Source of the DNA: Phoebastria nigripes
Taxonomy: Eukaryota > Chordata > Aves > Procellariiformes > Diomedeidae
DNA length: 64,000 nt
Assembly (NCBI GenBank): GCA_035582835.1
Contig: JAYKAV010002924.1
Coordinates: 455,282 to 519,281, forward strand
Reading direction: 5' to 3'
Within the stretch, counting starts at the first letter, position 1; each line of letters opens with the position of its first letter. Positions 46,851 to 57,890 of the stretch are shown piece by piece. The translations under genes were made by a program, and so were the position numbers. Under the pieces are notes generated by a model. That model did no database searches and had not been told where the DNA came from. It saw only the letters and a program-made list of their open reading frames with translations.

Positions 46851-49800
46851 GACAAAATAAACACCACAAGTATACTAAACCTGTACGGGATCAAAAAACT
46901 TGCCCTTTTCTTTAGGCCAAGATTGAATCTTTGCTCAGTGGCTCTTAGAAATCATGCTGCATCGAATCCTAAAAGTCAAGTTTTCTTTGCTATTTCTAGT
47001 CTTGTTCCAGGACCAGTACCTTGTAATAATTTCTGAGGCATGTGATGTCTCCTGCTTTCAGTATCAAATCTGTATCGGCTAGCACCTTGAGGGACTGTTT
47101 CTCATGTTACTTTCTTAGTGGGATGAATTCTATGCATACAACTTAAACTGGCCCTGTTTTATAAAACCTATGAAAACATTTTATAAAACATTTAGAAGTT
47201 TTGGTCCAAGCTCTGAAGAAATTGCCAAAAAAAAAAAAAAAAGAGAATTTACTCACAATACATTCTCATTTCTTATTTGACTTACTGTTTTCTATGCTGC
47301 TGTAATGAACCTGAGTCGTGCTTTGTTAGCTCTTCTGAACAAGGGTTCTGTATTCTGTGATACTCATATGACCCCAGTTAATGGGGCTTTAAGAAATCAT
47401 CAGGTACCATAAAGACTTGCAGTGCAGTTACAGAACGTACCACCACCACAAGTCATGGTGGTGCTGTGCACTGAAATAAGCTGGGAGTCATATTTGCCTT
47501 CATGACACTGCAGTGGTATGATCTAGGCTGCAACAGGCCTGTAAGTAAAAAAGGCTGGAGTAGCACAAACATAATCTTTTCAGTTGTGATAACTATTTTA
47601 AAATAGCGCCTGACTTTTTTGTACACATCTAAACAACAACTTTAACAAATCAAAATCTATTCTAGCTACCAGAGAGGATGGTCTTCCAGAAGACATGTGT
47701 AGACATGAGTACAAATAACCTACAACATCATTATAGCGATAGGTACGAAATTAACCACAATAATCATGTAGCCACTATAAGGTCTTTCAACAGCTGTAGC
47801 TGGAAGCTTGGCTGGAATCTTTTAGCAGGACCTAGCTTTCTTGGGCAAATAGCAAAAGCTAATGAAGATGAAAAGGGAGTAAGCAGCTTGCCTGAGCCAT
47901 CCTATTAAAACATGGAGGAGGAGATGCTATTGTTAAAGTATATCTAAAATATGAAGAGATACAGATACAACTGTATTTTTCCTACAGTTGTGTGTTGATG
48001 AATACACAATTCAAGAGTATCAAAATTGGGAAAAAAGCTGCTTACCCATATAGTGATTATCAAAATCTTTTAGTTAAATGATGTTTACACTGTTCATTAA
48101 TTGGTTTGGTACTTTTGAAAGCTACCCTGCCAGTTTGACAATTATGCACTCTAAGCTTTTCACACACTAAACGGCCAAAATAAGCAAAGCTTTTCTGCAT
48201 ATCAAATCCTCACTAAGTCTTGGTCAGTACTAATAAGCTTGGGGGCTTTGTCGGTAATTTTTTATTCTTCAAGCCAATTCATCCTCATTTTTTTTTTTCT
48301 TAGACCATCACCAAGAGTGTTAAGTATTGTCAAATGGAGTCTGAATTTCTGTAGGTCTGTACTAAAACCATTGAGCCCTTTGAAGACACTTCTTTCAAGG
48401 TTTCACATGGTAATATTGAAAATTACCAGCCTGGCCAGTTTTGAGCTACTAATATCAGGGTAACATGGCCCGTGTGTTCTGTTATTTTTAAGTCAGTCAA
48501 ACCCTAGAAGTTTGCAACACCTACCTGCTTGCTTAGTAAGCAAGATCTATTATAGACTTGAAACAAAAATCCCATGTAAAGGATGGTGGTACAAGGAATG
48601 ACCTGATGTATATATCAAGCCCCAAAAAGGGGTTTAGCATTAGGAAAATGTAGTTCCACCTTCAGTTATTCTAGTTTGCTTAGTGACTGCTTTCCTAAGC
48701 CAGGGTCTGTGTGACTCTGGCTGCGTAAGGTAGCAGCTGCTGTGGATTTTCTCCACGGCAGTAAGCTGGCAAAGGCCAGTTTATGTCACTCATCCTCCCT
48801 TTGCCGTGCAGGAAGGTGGAAGGCGTATCAGAGCAACATACCCCATTCTGATACTCCTGGCGTGACAGAAGACTGCTTTAGGCCATGCATGGTAATGCTC
48901 CATAAGGCTGACCCAGGTAGGCTCCTCCTGTCAGCAATTCCAGTGTCATTGCTTAATTGACCTTCTGGGTGAACCCAGGATATTACATATAATGCTTTGT
49001 TTAGAGTTCCTCGGTTGTAACAAGCACATTCCTGATGTTAAATAAATGAGTAGTATTTTAGAAGTCTTTTCTGCTTCCATGAAATTCCCGTCTAGGCANA
49101 AAGCAAATCCTCAACTGCTTTGTGCATTTCCAAACACTGAAAGAATTTGGATCGTTAACAGTTTGTCATGTATTAGTTTTTATGGCCATTGCATCTTTAA
49201 TGAACTGTGCCATCCACGTTCTTCACAGTGTCCTGGACGCTGAGAATTGTCATCCTGCATGAAGCCAGATGCCAGCATTAGAAGTGATTCATAGTAAACT
49301 TAAGAAATTCTTCACTGTTGTAGTTGATTGATGGCAGCAACAGGGCTTTTCTCTTGAGACTGCTTCAACACAGCTAATCTTAAGTCCAATTTAATATTAG
49401 ACACAATTTTCCCATCATGCAGCTGGCTGACAGCAACATCAGAACATTTCTTTCATCTTATTCCTACACAGTTTAAGAAACACACATCCAAGGGCTGAAA
49501 AAGGTCAGTAAATTAAACAAGAACAAAAACTGGCATTATGTCTCTTCTTTCAAGTTTGCACAGAGAATTTTCCGTGGCTGTACGCTCTGAAAAGGGCTGT
49601 AATCCAAATGACATGCTGCTGATCCAGTGATCCAAAACNATTTTTAAGGCTCGGGCAAGTGCTGTGGGCTAAATTCAGCTTTCTCTTAGACCTCGTTCCA
49701 AATACAGAAATGTGTAAAGAGACAGTGAACTCTCATGGTCAAACATTACAGCAGAGGTGCGGTTGAACCATTTCAAGGGTACAAATCCAAATTAAAATTC

Positions 49801-51608
49801 TGTGATGCAGAAAGAACAAACTAAGATTAAAGTAGGGGGAAAGTTGGGCACAGTAGCTGTGTGGGCTAGAGCACTGTGATTGATCTCCAAAGGATATTGC
49901 AGTCTGTCTGTAAGAGGCCAACAGGAAAGCTGCTTATAATGTGTAGCATTCATGACAAGTGGGCAGCTAGATTCTGACATGCTGTAGAAAAAATTAAGAA
50001 ACACAAATGCCAATCTGGCCCCTGTGAGCAGGCCAGTCCTGGGATTTAAAAGTAATGAATTTTTTTGGGGGGTCTCCTCAGCATAGTGTTTTTGCTATAC
50101 ATGTGTATTTGCTCAGATACCTCCACCTTGCTGGCCCCATGGGCTCTCTGTCTTTCTGCCAGCAACTAGCTGCTTTTTACATTGCCTGCCACAGCTATCT
50201 CCTAATTTGCTGCCTCAGCCAGCTGTTCCTGCCTTTACGTAGCCTGTGCCTAGCTTGTATCCTCTCTGAACCTCCTTCCTTATTATCTTGGTGTTGAATT
50301 GTGTTATGCCAACATAATACTCTCTATTGGCTAAATCGTCTCCTTTCAGTTCAGTTGAGGTGGGAAAGCAACCTTTAGTAATTGACAAGAAGCTTTATTG
50401 AATTTTACTGAATCATCCTGCGATTAAGATATTATTTATGTTATTGTAATTTATTTTCCAGCATTAAATATAACACTGGAAAATCTTTTTCTGAGTGTCC
50501 GAAGGTACAGACTGTATGAGAAAGTATGCATGCATGTACATGTATACCAAGGCGGTTTATGCATTTTTATTCTTCCTGTATTACCATTTTGCTTCCCTGT
50601 TGTTGTTTTTTGTGAAGGGAGAGAAAAGTACATTTTACAGCCTCACTTACTAGTTTCTTTTAGCAAGTCCTTTCACAATTGAGGCAGAATACTTCGTTAC
50701 TATGAAGGAAATTTTGACACTATTAAAAATACAGTGTAAAATATGCAGAGAGACTAACTATCTGTTTAGAACTTGTGTGAAATAGAAATGTAACAGATAC
50801 GACGCTACCTGTTTTGAATCACACCACTGACAAAAACGCATGATTGATGCCAGTAGCCTTATCTTTAATTATTGTATTCTTATAGCTTGCCTTGTGGATT
50901 AAAAATAAAAGCAAGACCTCATTTAGCCACTCTGTTTTGGTGACTTCACTGCGCTTTAGGCATTGTTACTAGCCGAGGCTTGTTCTGTAAATTTCTGACT
51001 GTCAGGCTTTATCTCCTAAGCCTCCCTTTCTAGATTGGAATATACAACCATTTGATGCCACTAGGGTCAAAAGGAAGCCAGCTTGTATGAGGAGGGTTGA
51101 GCTGTCTTCTGTCTGCAATGCTATCGGTGATTTGCACAAGAAGTCCAGATGTTAAGACAGAAGAGGCAGTCCTGTTAGCTGAATGCTTGTAAATATGTGC
51201 TTAGTCTCCACTGAGCTTCAATTTAAGCGAGCTACCTTAAAACACCAGTGGAATTCAACAGGGGATGAATTCTCCTGTGGGCAGGTACAATTCTTTGCTA
51301 AAAGCCTGAACAAATGCTGGTCCTTGCAGCCTCCCATACTTACCATATTGTGTTCTAATTTGAGCACAAAAAAAACCCAGTAGTATGAAGAGTAGCTTGG
51401 TCAAGACCCTGAGATCCAGGCAGGGTTAAACATAAAATGTAAATGTGGACAATTCTTTATCAACATAACAACCCCAGCTCACTAAAGACTGAGACAGTAT
51501 TTTACAACTGTATATATGTATCTTCTAACATGTTAATGTATCTTTACAAATGTAAAAATGTGTGTTACTTAATTTTTGCATTCTTCTATAACATCTTCAC
51601 ATTCACAG

Positions 51609-52323
51609 GCCCCGGTTCTCCTGGGGCAATTCAACCACCCTGGTATCTGCTAGAAGGGCAACACAGCAGGAAACAATCCAGATTTCTGGATTGCAGTGAT
51701 GGTAACTTCCAACACATGTGAGCTGATGAGGGCAGGTATTCTGGCTGGACCTCATACTTACAAGCAAGGAGGAACTGGTCAGGTTGTGAGGTTAAGAGGC
51801 AGTCTTGGTTGCAAAGACCATGAGATTGTGGAGTTCAGGATCCTGCAAGGAGGGAACAAAGCCAAAACACAGGACCACAACCCTGGTGTTCAGGAGAGCA
51901 GACTTTTTCATGTTCAGGTATCTCCTTGGAAGAATCCCATGAGGTACAGTCCTAGAGATAAGAGGGTCCAGAAGAACTGCTTGATTTTCAAGGATCTCCT
52001 CCTCCAAGCTCAAAAATGGTCCCCTTCCAAGTGCAGAAATCAAGCAAATGTGGCAGGAGGCCCACATGGATGAACAAGTAGCTCTGGACAAAACTCAAAA
52101 ATAAAAAGGAAGCATAAAGGGGCNGAATCAGGGCCAGGTGGGCCAGGAGGAATACAAAGATNCTGTCTGAGAGTGGAGGGATAGGGTTAGGAAAGCCAAA
52201 GCCCACATAGAGTTGAACGTGCCGAGGGGCATGGATGGCAACAAGAAGGGCTTCTACAGATATAAGAGCAGCAAAAGGAAGACTAGGAAAAATGTAGGCC
52301 TGCTGCTGAATGGGTTAGGGGAC
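51609..52323 (+). mobile_element. CR1 LINE, 5' segment of a degraded copy split by an LTR
   Basis: This begins with CR1 ORF2 sequence from the end of the endonuclease region (GGCAATTCAACCACCCTGG resembles the conserved GDFNYPG-like coding stretch). It continues through the linker region before reverse transcriptase (GTTGTGAGGTTAAGAGGCAG; AAGAAGGGCTTCTACAGATA). Frames are broken by many stops and indels, so the copy is old and inactive. A 5-bp target duplication GGGAC at 52319-52323 marks where the LTR interrupts it. CR1 resumes at 52876. Coordinates at the 5' end are approximate. Confidence 0.85.
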
Positions 52324-52875
52324 TGTCGTGGTTTAACCCTGGCAGCACCTAAACACCACGCAGCCACTCGCTCACCCCCCTGCTCCGGTGGAATGGGGGA
52401 GAGAATTGGGAGGGCACGAGTAGGAAAACTCACGGGTTGAGATAAAAACAGTTTAATAATTGAAATAAAACAAAGTAGAACAGTNATAATAACAGTGATA
52501 ACAACAACAACAACAACAATATACAAAGCAGGCGATGCACAATGCAATTGCTCACCACCCGCCGAACCGAACGAGAGCCCGGGACCCAGGGCCCCCACAC
52601 ACCCCCTTAGTTTTTATACTGAGCATGACGTTGCATGGTATGGAATACCCCATTGGCCAGCTGGGTCAACCACCCTGGCTATGCTCCCCCCGCCAGCTTC
52701 CCATGCACCTGGCAGGGCATGGGAGGCCGAAAAAGTGCCCGGTGCAAGCACCACCCAGCAACACCCAAAACATCAATGGGCCATCAACGCTCCTATTATA
52801 CCAAACCCAAAACACAGCACACCCTCCCCAGCTACTGGGAAGAAAGTTAACTCTGTCCCAGCCAGAACCAGGACA
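52324..52875 (-). mobile_element. Solo LTR of an endogenous retrovirus, nested in CR1
   Basis: A 552-bp LTR starting TGTCGTGGTTTAACCCTGGC and ending AACCAGGACA, with the 5-bp target site duplication GGGAC on both sides (52319-52323 and 52876-52880). Its sense orientation is minus. On that strand a TATA-like TATAAAAA (complement of 52611-52618) precedes an ATTAAA polyadenylation-type signal (complement of 52452-52457), the expected order inside an LTR. A (CAA)n stretch lies at about 52500-52520. The internal region is absent, so it is a recombined solo LTR. The 5-bp duplication fits ERVL-like elements better than 6-bp classes, but the class is inference. Several open frames across it are not genes. 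Confidence 0.88.
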
Positions 52876-54066
52876 GGGACCTGGTGACATGGAAATGGCT
52901 GAGGTACTCAATGCCTTTTTCACCTCTGTCTTGATGAGTAAGACTGACCTTCAGGAATCCCAAGCCCCAGAGACTGATGAGAAAGTCTAGAGCCATGAGA
53001 TGTAAGATGACTTACTCTTGGTGGAAGAGGATCAGGATAAGAAACATTTAAACAAACTGGACATGCAGATGTCTATGGAATCTGATGGGATGCACCCATG
53101 ATTGCTAAGGGAGCTGGCCAATGTTATTGCAAGGCTGTTCTTGATTCATCAACACCCTCTTTAATGATCTGGATGGTGGCACAGAGTGCACCTTCAACAA
53201 GTTTGCAAATGATAGAAAACTGGAAGGAATGGCTGATACACCAGATGGTTGTGCTGCCATTTAGAGGGACCTTGATAGGCTANGGAACTGACCACACAGG
53301 AACCTCATGATGTTCAACAAAGGGAAAAGCAAAGTCCTACACCGAAGAAGGAATAATTGCATGCAGCAGTACAGGCTTGGCACCAACCAGCTGCAGTTTA
53401 GCAGAAAAGGCCTTGGAGGTCCTGGTGGACAACAAGTTGAACATGAGCCAGCCATGTGCTCTTGAGACAAAGAAGGCCAACAACTCTCTGGGCAGAATTA
53501 GGAAGAGCGTTGCCAGCAGACTCAGGGAGGTGATCCCCTTCTACTTAGGCCTGATGAGGCCATCTGGAGTGTTGTGTCCAGTTTTGGGTTCCTCAGTACA
53601 AGAAAGATGTGGACATACCGGACTGAGTCCAGTAGAGGGCCACAAAAATGTTAAAGGGGCTGGAGCATCTTTCATATGAGGAAAGACTGAGAGAGCTGCA
53701 GCTGTTTAGCCTGCAGAAAATAAAGCTCAGGAGGAGATCTTATCAGTATGGAAAAATACCTGATGGGAGGAAGTAAAGAACATGGAGCCAGGCTCTTCTT
53801 AATAGTGTCCAGTGGTAGGATAAGAAGCAACGGGCACAAACTGAAACACCAAGAAATTCCATTTAAACATGAGAAAAAACTTTTTCACTGTAAAAACACA
53901 GGACAGGGTTGCCCAGGCAGGTTGTAGAGCTTCCATCCTTGGAGATACTCAAAACCTGACTGGATGTGGTCCTGAGCAACCTTCTCTAGGTGATGATGCT
54001 TTGAGCAGAGGGGTTGGTCTAGATGATCTCAAGAGACCCCTTCTAATCTCAGACATTCCATGATCT
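52876..54066 (+). mobile_element. CR1 LINE, 3' segment of the split copy with internal deletion
   Basis: This resumes the CR1 interrupted at 52323 (GACCTGGTGACATGGAAATG, AGGTACTCAATGCC). Near 53140 it jumps from the region before the reverse transcriptase core (GGGAGCTGGCCAATGTTATT) to the region after it (TTTAATGATCTGGATGGTGG). Most of the catalytic core is therefore missing. It then runs through the ORF2 C-terminal region (AACATGAGCCAGCC; GAAAGACTGAGAGAGCTGCA) to a CR1 3' UTR ending near ACATTCCATGATCTT. Multiple stops show it is dead. Confidence 0.85.
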
Positions 54067-54098
54067 TATTTTTCTTCTGTCTACCAGTGGGACATTGT

Positions 54099-54330
54099 CT
54101 AATTTTGAACATCTGAACAAAAGAAAACACTCTTTCACTGTGAAGGTGGTCAACCAGTGGAACAGGTTGCACGGGCAGGTTGTGGAGTCTTCATCTGTCA
54201 AGACATTCAAACCCTGACTGGACACAGTCCTTCAACACCTGCTCTAGCTGACTCTGCTTGAGCAGGCAGGGGTAGACTAGGTAATCTCAAGAGGTCCCTT
54301 CCAACCTAAATAATTATGTGATTCCGTGAA
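54099..54330 (+). mobile_element. CR1 LINE 3'-end fragment
   Basis: A second CR1 3' end lies immediately downstream of the previous copy. It repeats the same part of the element (CTCTTTCACTGTGAAGGTGG; GGTTGTGGAGTCTTCATC; CTCAAGAGGTCCCTTCCAAC) and ends at ATTATGTGATTCCGTGA. It differs from the upstream tail in many bases, so it is a separate old insertion or an ancient duplication. Confidence 0.85.
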
Positions 54331-55441
54331 TATAAACCAGTACAGGCGCACAGAGTCTTCAGGAAGAAGTTGAGAAGAGGCAGAGTTCTTCTATATTTTG
54401 AGTTTTATTTTTCCTGAAATTTTGTCAGGCACTTTTACATATAAACTCAGGAGCAAATAAAAATGGCCTTTTCCAATGTGAACACAGCTTAAATTTACAC
54501 ACAAACACAAGGAACCATAATGGTGCATAACTTACTTATGTTGTGTTTGCAAATAAGCATTAAAGACATAAACTGTATTACTTGTGAAAGATTGTAAAAA
54601 ATATAGATATTAGTGACCATTCATTCAAAGATGGTTTAATGTAAAATAACACTACATTCTGCCTGTTTGACTCTAGCTTCTACTGGAACAGCTGTGGCTG
54701 ACCCAGTGAGGGTAGTGGTTAAGTTTTCAGGGTAAATCATAANTCCACACTCTTTGTGGTGGGGGCCTAGAAGTTAGTTCTTTGAACTTCTGGCATACCT
54801 CTTATCACTACGGTTTTGGCAACTCATCGATGTAAACTCCTGGCAGTGCTGCTTGCCTCCATTTCTCTTTTCTCTTGTGGGATTGCATCAGCAGTGACAC
54901 AAAGCATTATGTGCACAGATAACATGAATTATCTGTGAAGTACTTCACAGTTCATTGGCCCAGATGTGCATATGTACTGTATGTAGATAAGTTTTATACT
55001 TTTAGGCAATAGTTTGACATCAGATGAATCCCATATTACTTGTCTTTCTTGAGCAAAAGCAATGCACAAGATAGAATTGATGTTACTTGTTCCTGAACAG
55101 TAAGTCATTAAGATCTGCATGAATAAATCATAATGAAGGAGTATTAACCAAGGGCAACTGAGTAGTTAGAAGTACAGTTGATGCTTTAAAAACATACTAA
55201 AGCAATGAATATCATATTAAATGATAAACCTTCAGTAAGTAGTCAATTGGCAAATAAAAACCTGAAAAGTAAAAAAAAAAACCAACTTGCAGTTGAAGCA
55301 ATACATTAGAATATATTTTAAAGAGTAACAAATTACAATCATGTAAAGAAGCTTTATAAAAACATATTATTATAGCTGATTACGTTTTGACAGTGTAATA
55401 AAACTTTATAATGCATGTGGTTTGACTCATTTTGATGATAA

Positions 55442-55609
<168 letters not shown>

Positions 55610-56623
55610 TGACTATCTGGATATTTTTCAAGATAAGCTAAAGTAGAAAATGTGAATGTCAAGCACATTTTAGTATGTAATTTTTTTATTCCCTTAAGCA
55701 TTCCAAGAATTCTTTGCTAACTTGTTCAAGTTCCTCTGTCTGACAATGGCTGACAGCCCTATCTTAACAACCTTTTGAAAGGTAATTTCCTCAAACAAAA
55801 TGTCTGTGGTAATGAGCTGAGGCTTAAGTATAACATCTGCAGGCAATGCATGGCTGCTGAGTTGCTATCTTCCTCTAGGAGGAATGTAACATCGAGAAGA
55901 ATTTAACTTTAAAAAAATGACAAAACACTGTCTTTAAAGAATATAGTACTTCTTCCTAAATCATCTTTATTTGACATATACTTAGCTGCAAGAAGGTCCT
56001 TAAGCATAACCAAAATAGTGTTGCAAATAGCCTGGCTTCAGTAACCTCAAGAGCACACTGCAAAAAAAACATTTATTCAGTCATGAATTTGGTGAAGGAG
56101 GAGGCTGTGCTCCTGAACCAGTGAAGCGGAGGTAAAAGGTTTCTTTATAAGTGACATTCTGGCAGGGGAAAGGGAACCTCCTTGAGTCATTAGCTGGTCA
56201 AGGATTTTACTGTAGAGCATGCACTAGAGATCCTAGAACCTTGCCTCCATGTCCTTTTAGTAGTATTTAACTCATTTGAAAAAAAAAAGACTTGAAGTCT
56301 TTGGTACTAGTGTACAGGCACAGCTTCAAATAGATACTTGTTTTTCCTGAATCAAGAGTGAAATCAGTATTGTAGAATTCTTTATTAAAAACACTTATTT
56401 CCATGGGCACTGTGAATTGTTATTTTAGCTGAGTATAAAGCCACCAGTGCTGAAATTCACTGAGATCAGTTCTCTGAGAGTGTTGATCACGGTTGCCTGG
56501 ATTGGGCACATGTCTAGCTTTATGGTTACTGCAGTTTGCCTGGCTTCGATAATTACACAGTCCTTCTTTGGAGCCAGAGGGGACATTCTTAGGCTAGAGC
56601 ACACGACAGCAGTATATTCCTTC

Positions 56624-56659
56624 TGATTCCTCTGCCACTGGTGATTCCTCTGCCACTGG
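56624..56659. repeat. 18-bp perfect tandem duplication
   Basis: TGATTCCTCTGCCACTGG occurs at 56624-56641 and again at 56642-56659 with no spacer. The second copy is part of the left arm of the inverted repeat that follows. Confidence 0.95.
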
Positions 56660-56705
56660 TATTGCCTTGTTGACAACAAGGCAATACCAGTGGCAGAGGA
56701 ATCAC
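56641..56705. repeat. Perfect 32-bp inverted repeat with 1-nt centre
   Basis: The left arm 56641-56672 (starting GTGATTCCTC, ending CCTTGTTG) is exactly complementary to the right arm 56674-56705 (starting CAACAAGG, ending GAATCAC), with a single A at 56673. The pairing stops at the next base on either side. There is no transposon-like terminal motif or target duplication visible. Confidence 0.95.
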
Positions 56706-57303
56706 AAGTCAAAAAGTTCAATGATTTGTACTCTTGGGGTTTTGAATGTCTAAATACATTTGAGAGTCAGGCTCAAGTGCCTAACTTTAAACCCTTTAGT
56801 CCATAACATTATGATGCTTTATGAATCTCCCTTTTTTAAGGGAGCTTGCGCTGATACCCATTTTTTAATTTATCTTAGTTTTAGAATTTGTATCTGATCT
56901 CTTAAAATCTTATGAAGCTGAGACTTCACCAGTTCTGGGACAAAAATGAAAGCAAAGAAAAGTTAAAGGTAGCACCAGAGTCCAAACCCTCNAAAAAGTC
57001 TGGATTGTAGAGACATCAGTGCTGCGTCATGCTCTGCTGTCTCTCATGCCACTGGAGATAGCTGTAGTTTGTATGAACATTGAGTAAATGTTGGCCCAGC
57101 CACCAATTACAAGAGTAATTGTGTTATGTGTTATCTTTATTTTATCTCANGTTCTGAGCATATTTAAAAAACAACATGAACGTGAAAGAGGATGATCCTG
57201 GGAATAAGACATCGGAATAAAACCAACAAATGCTGGATTCTCTTATGACACCCCCCACAGATTTGAGGATAGAAGTGAAGACAGGGAAATTCATTTTAAT
57301 CTC

Positions 57304-57890
57304 TGTCATGGTTTAACCCTGGCAGGCAGCTCAGCCCCACACAGCTGCTTGCACACTCTCCCCCAGTGGGATGGGGAGAGAANTGGCAGGGTAAAAGTGA
57401 GACAACTCATAGGTTGAGATAAAGGCAGTTTAACAGGTAAAGCAAAAGCTGCATGCGCAAGCAAAGCAACATGAGGAGTTCATTGACTACTTCCCATCAG
57501 CAGGCAGGTGTTCAGCCATCTTCAGGAAAGCAGTGTCATGTGTAACGGTTACTTGGGAAGACAAACGCCATCACTCCGAACGTCCCCCCATTCCTTCTTC
57601 ATCCCCCAGCTTTTTAGTGCTGAGCACAACGTCATATGGTATGGAATATCCCTGTGGTCAGTTGGGTCAGCTGTCCCGGCTGTGTCCCCTCCCAGCATCT
57701 TGTGCACCCCCAGCCTCCTAGCTGGTGGGGTGGTGTGAGAAGCAGAAAAGGCCTTGGCTCTGTGTAAGCNCTGCTCAGCAATAACAAAAACATCCCTGTG
57801 TTATCAACACTGTTTTCATCACAAATCCAAAACAGCACCATACAAACTACAATGAAGAAAATTAACTCTATCCCAGCCAAAACCAGTACA
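57304..57890 (-). mobile_element. Solo LTR of an endogenous retrovirus
   Basis: A 587-bp LTR starting TGTCATGGTTTAACCCTGGC and ending AACCAGTACA. The flanks ATCTC (57299-57303) and ATATC (57891-57895) look like a 5-bp target duplication with one later mutation. It belongs to the same LTR group as the one at 62703 (shared GGCAGGCAGGTGTTCAGCCA stretch) and lies in the same minus orientation. The TATA-like site of the related copies is lost here (TTTTTAGTGC at 57611-57620), and the ATTAAA site is changed. No polypurine tract or internal viral sequence adjoins either side, so it is solo and decayed. Confidence 0.87.

Noticed and set aside
52495..52990. Overlapping open frames of 71 to 151 codons
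   Set aside because: They lie across the solo LTR and its CR1 junction, are Pro-rich reading of GC-rich LTR sequence, and match no protein.
56641..56705. The palindrome as a microRNA precursor
   Set aside because: A perfectly paired stem with a one-base centre lacks the loop and bulges of a pre-miRNA, and no flanking stem extension is seen.
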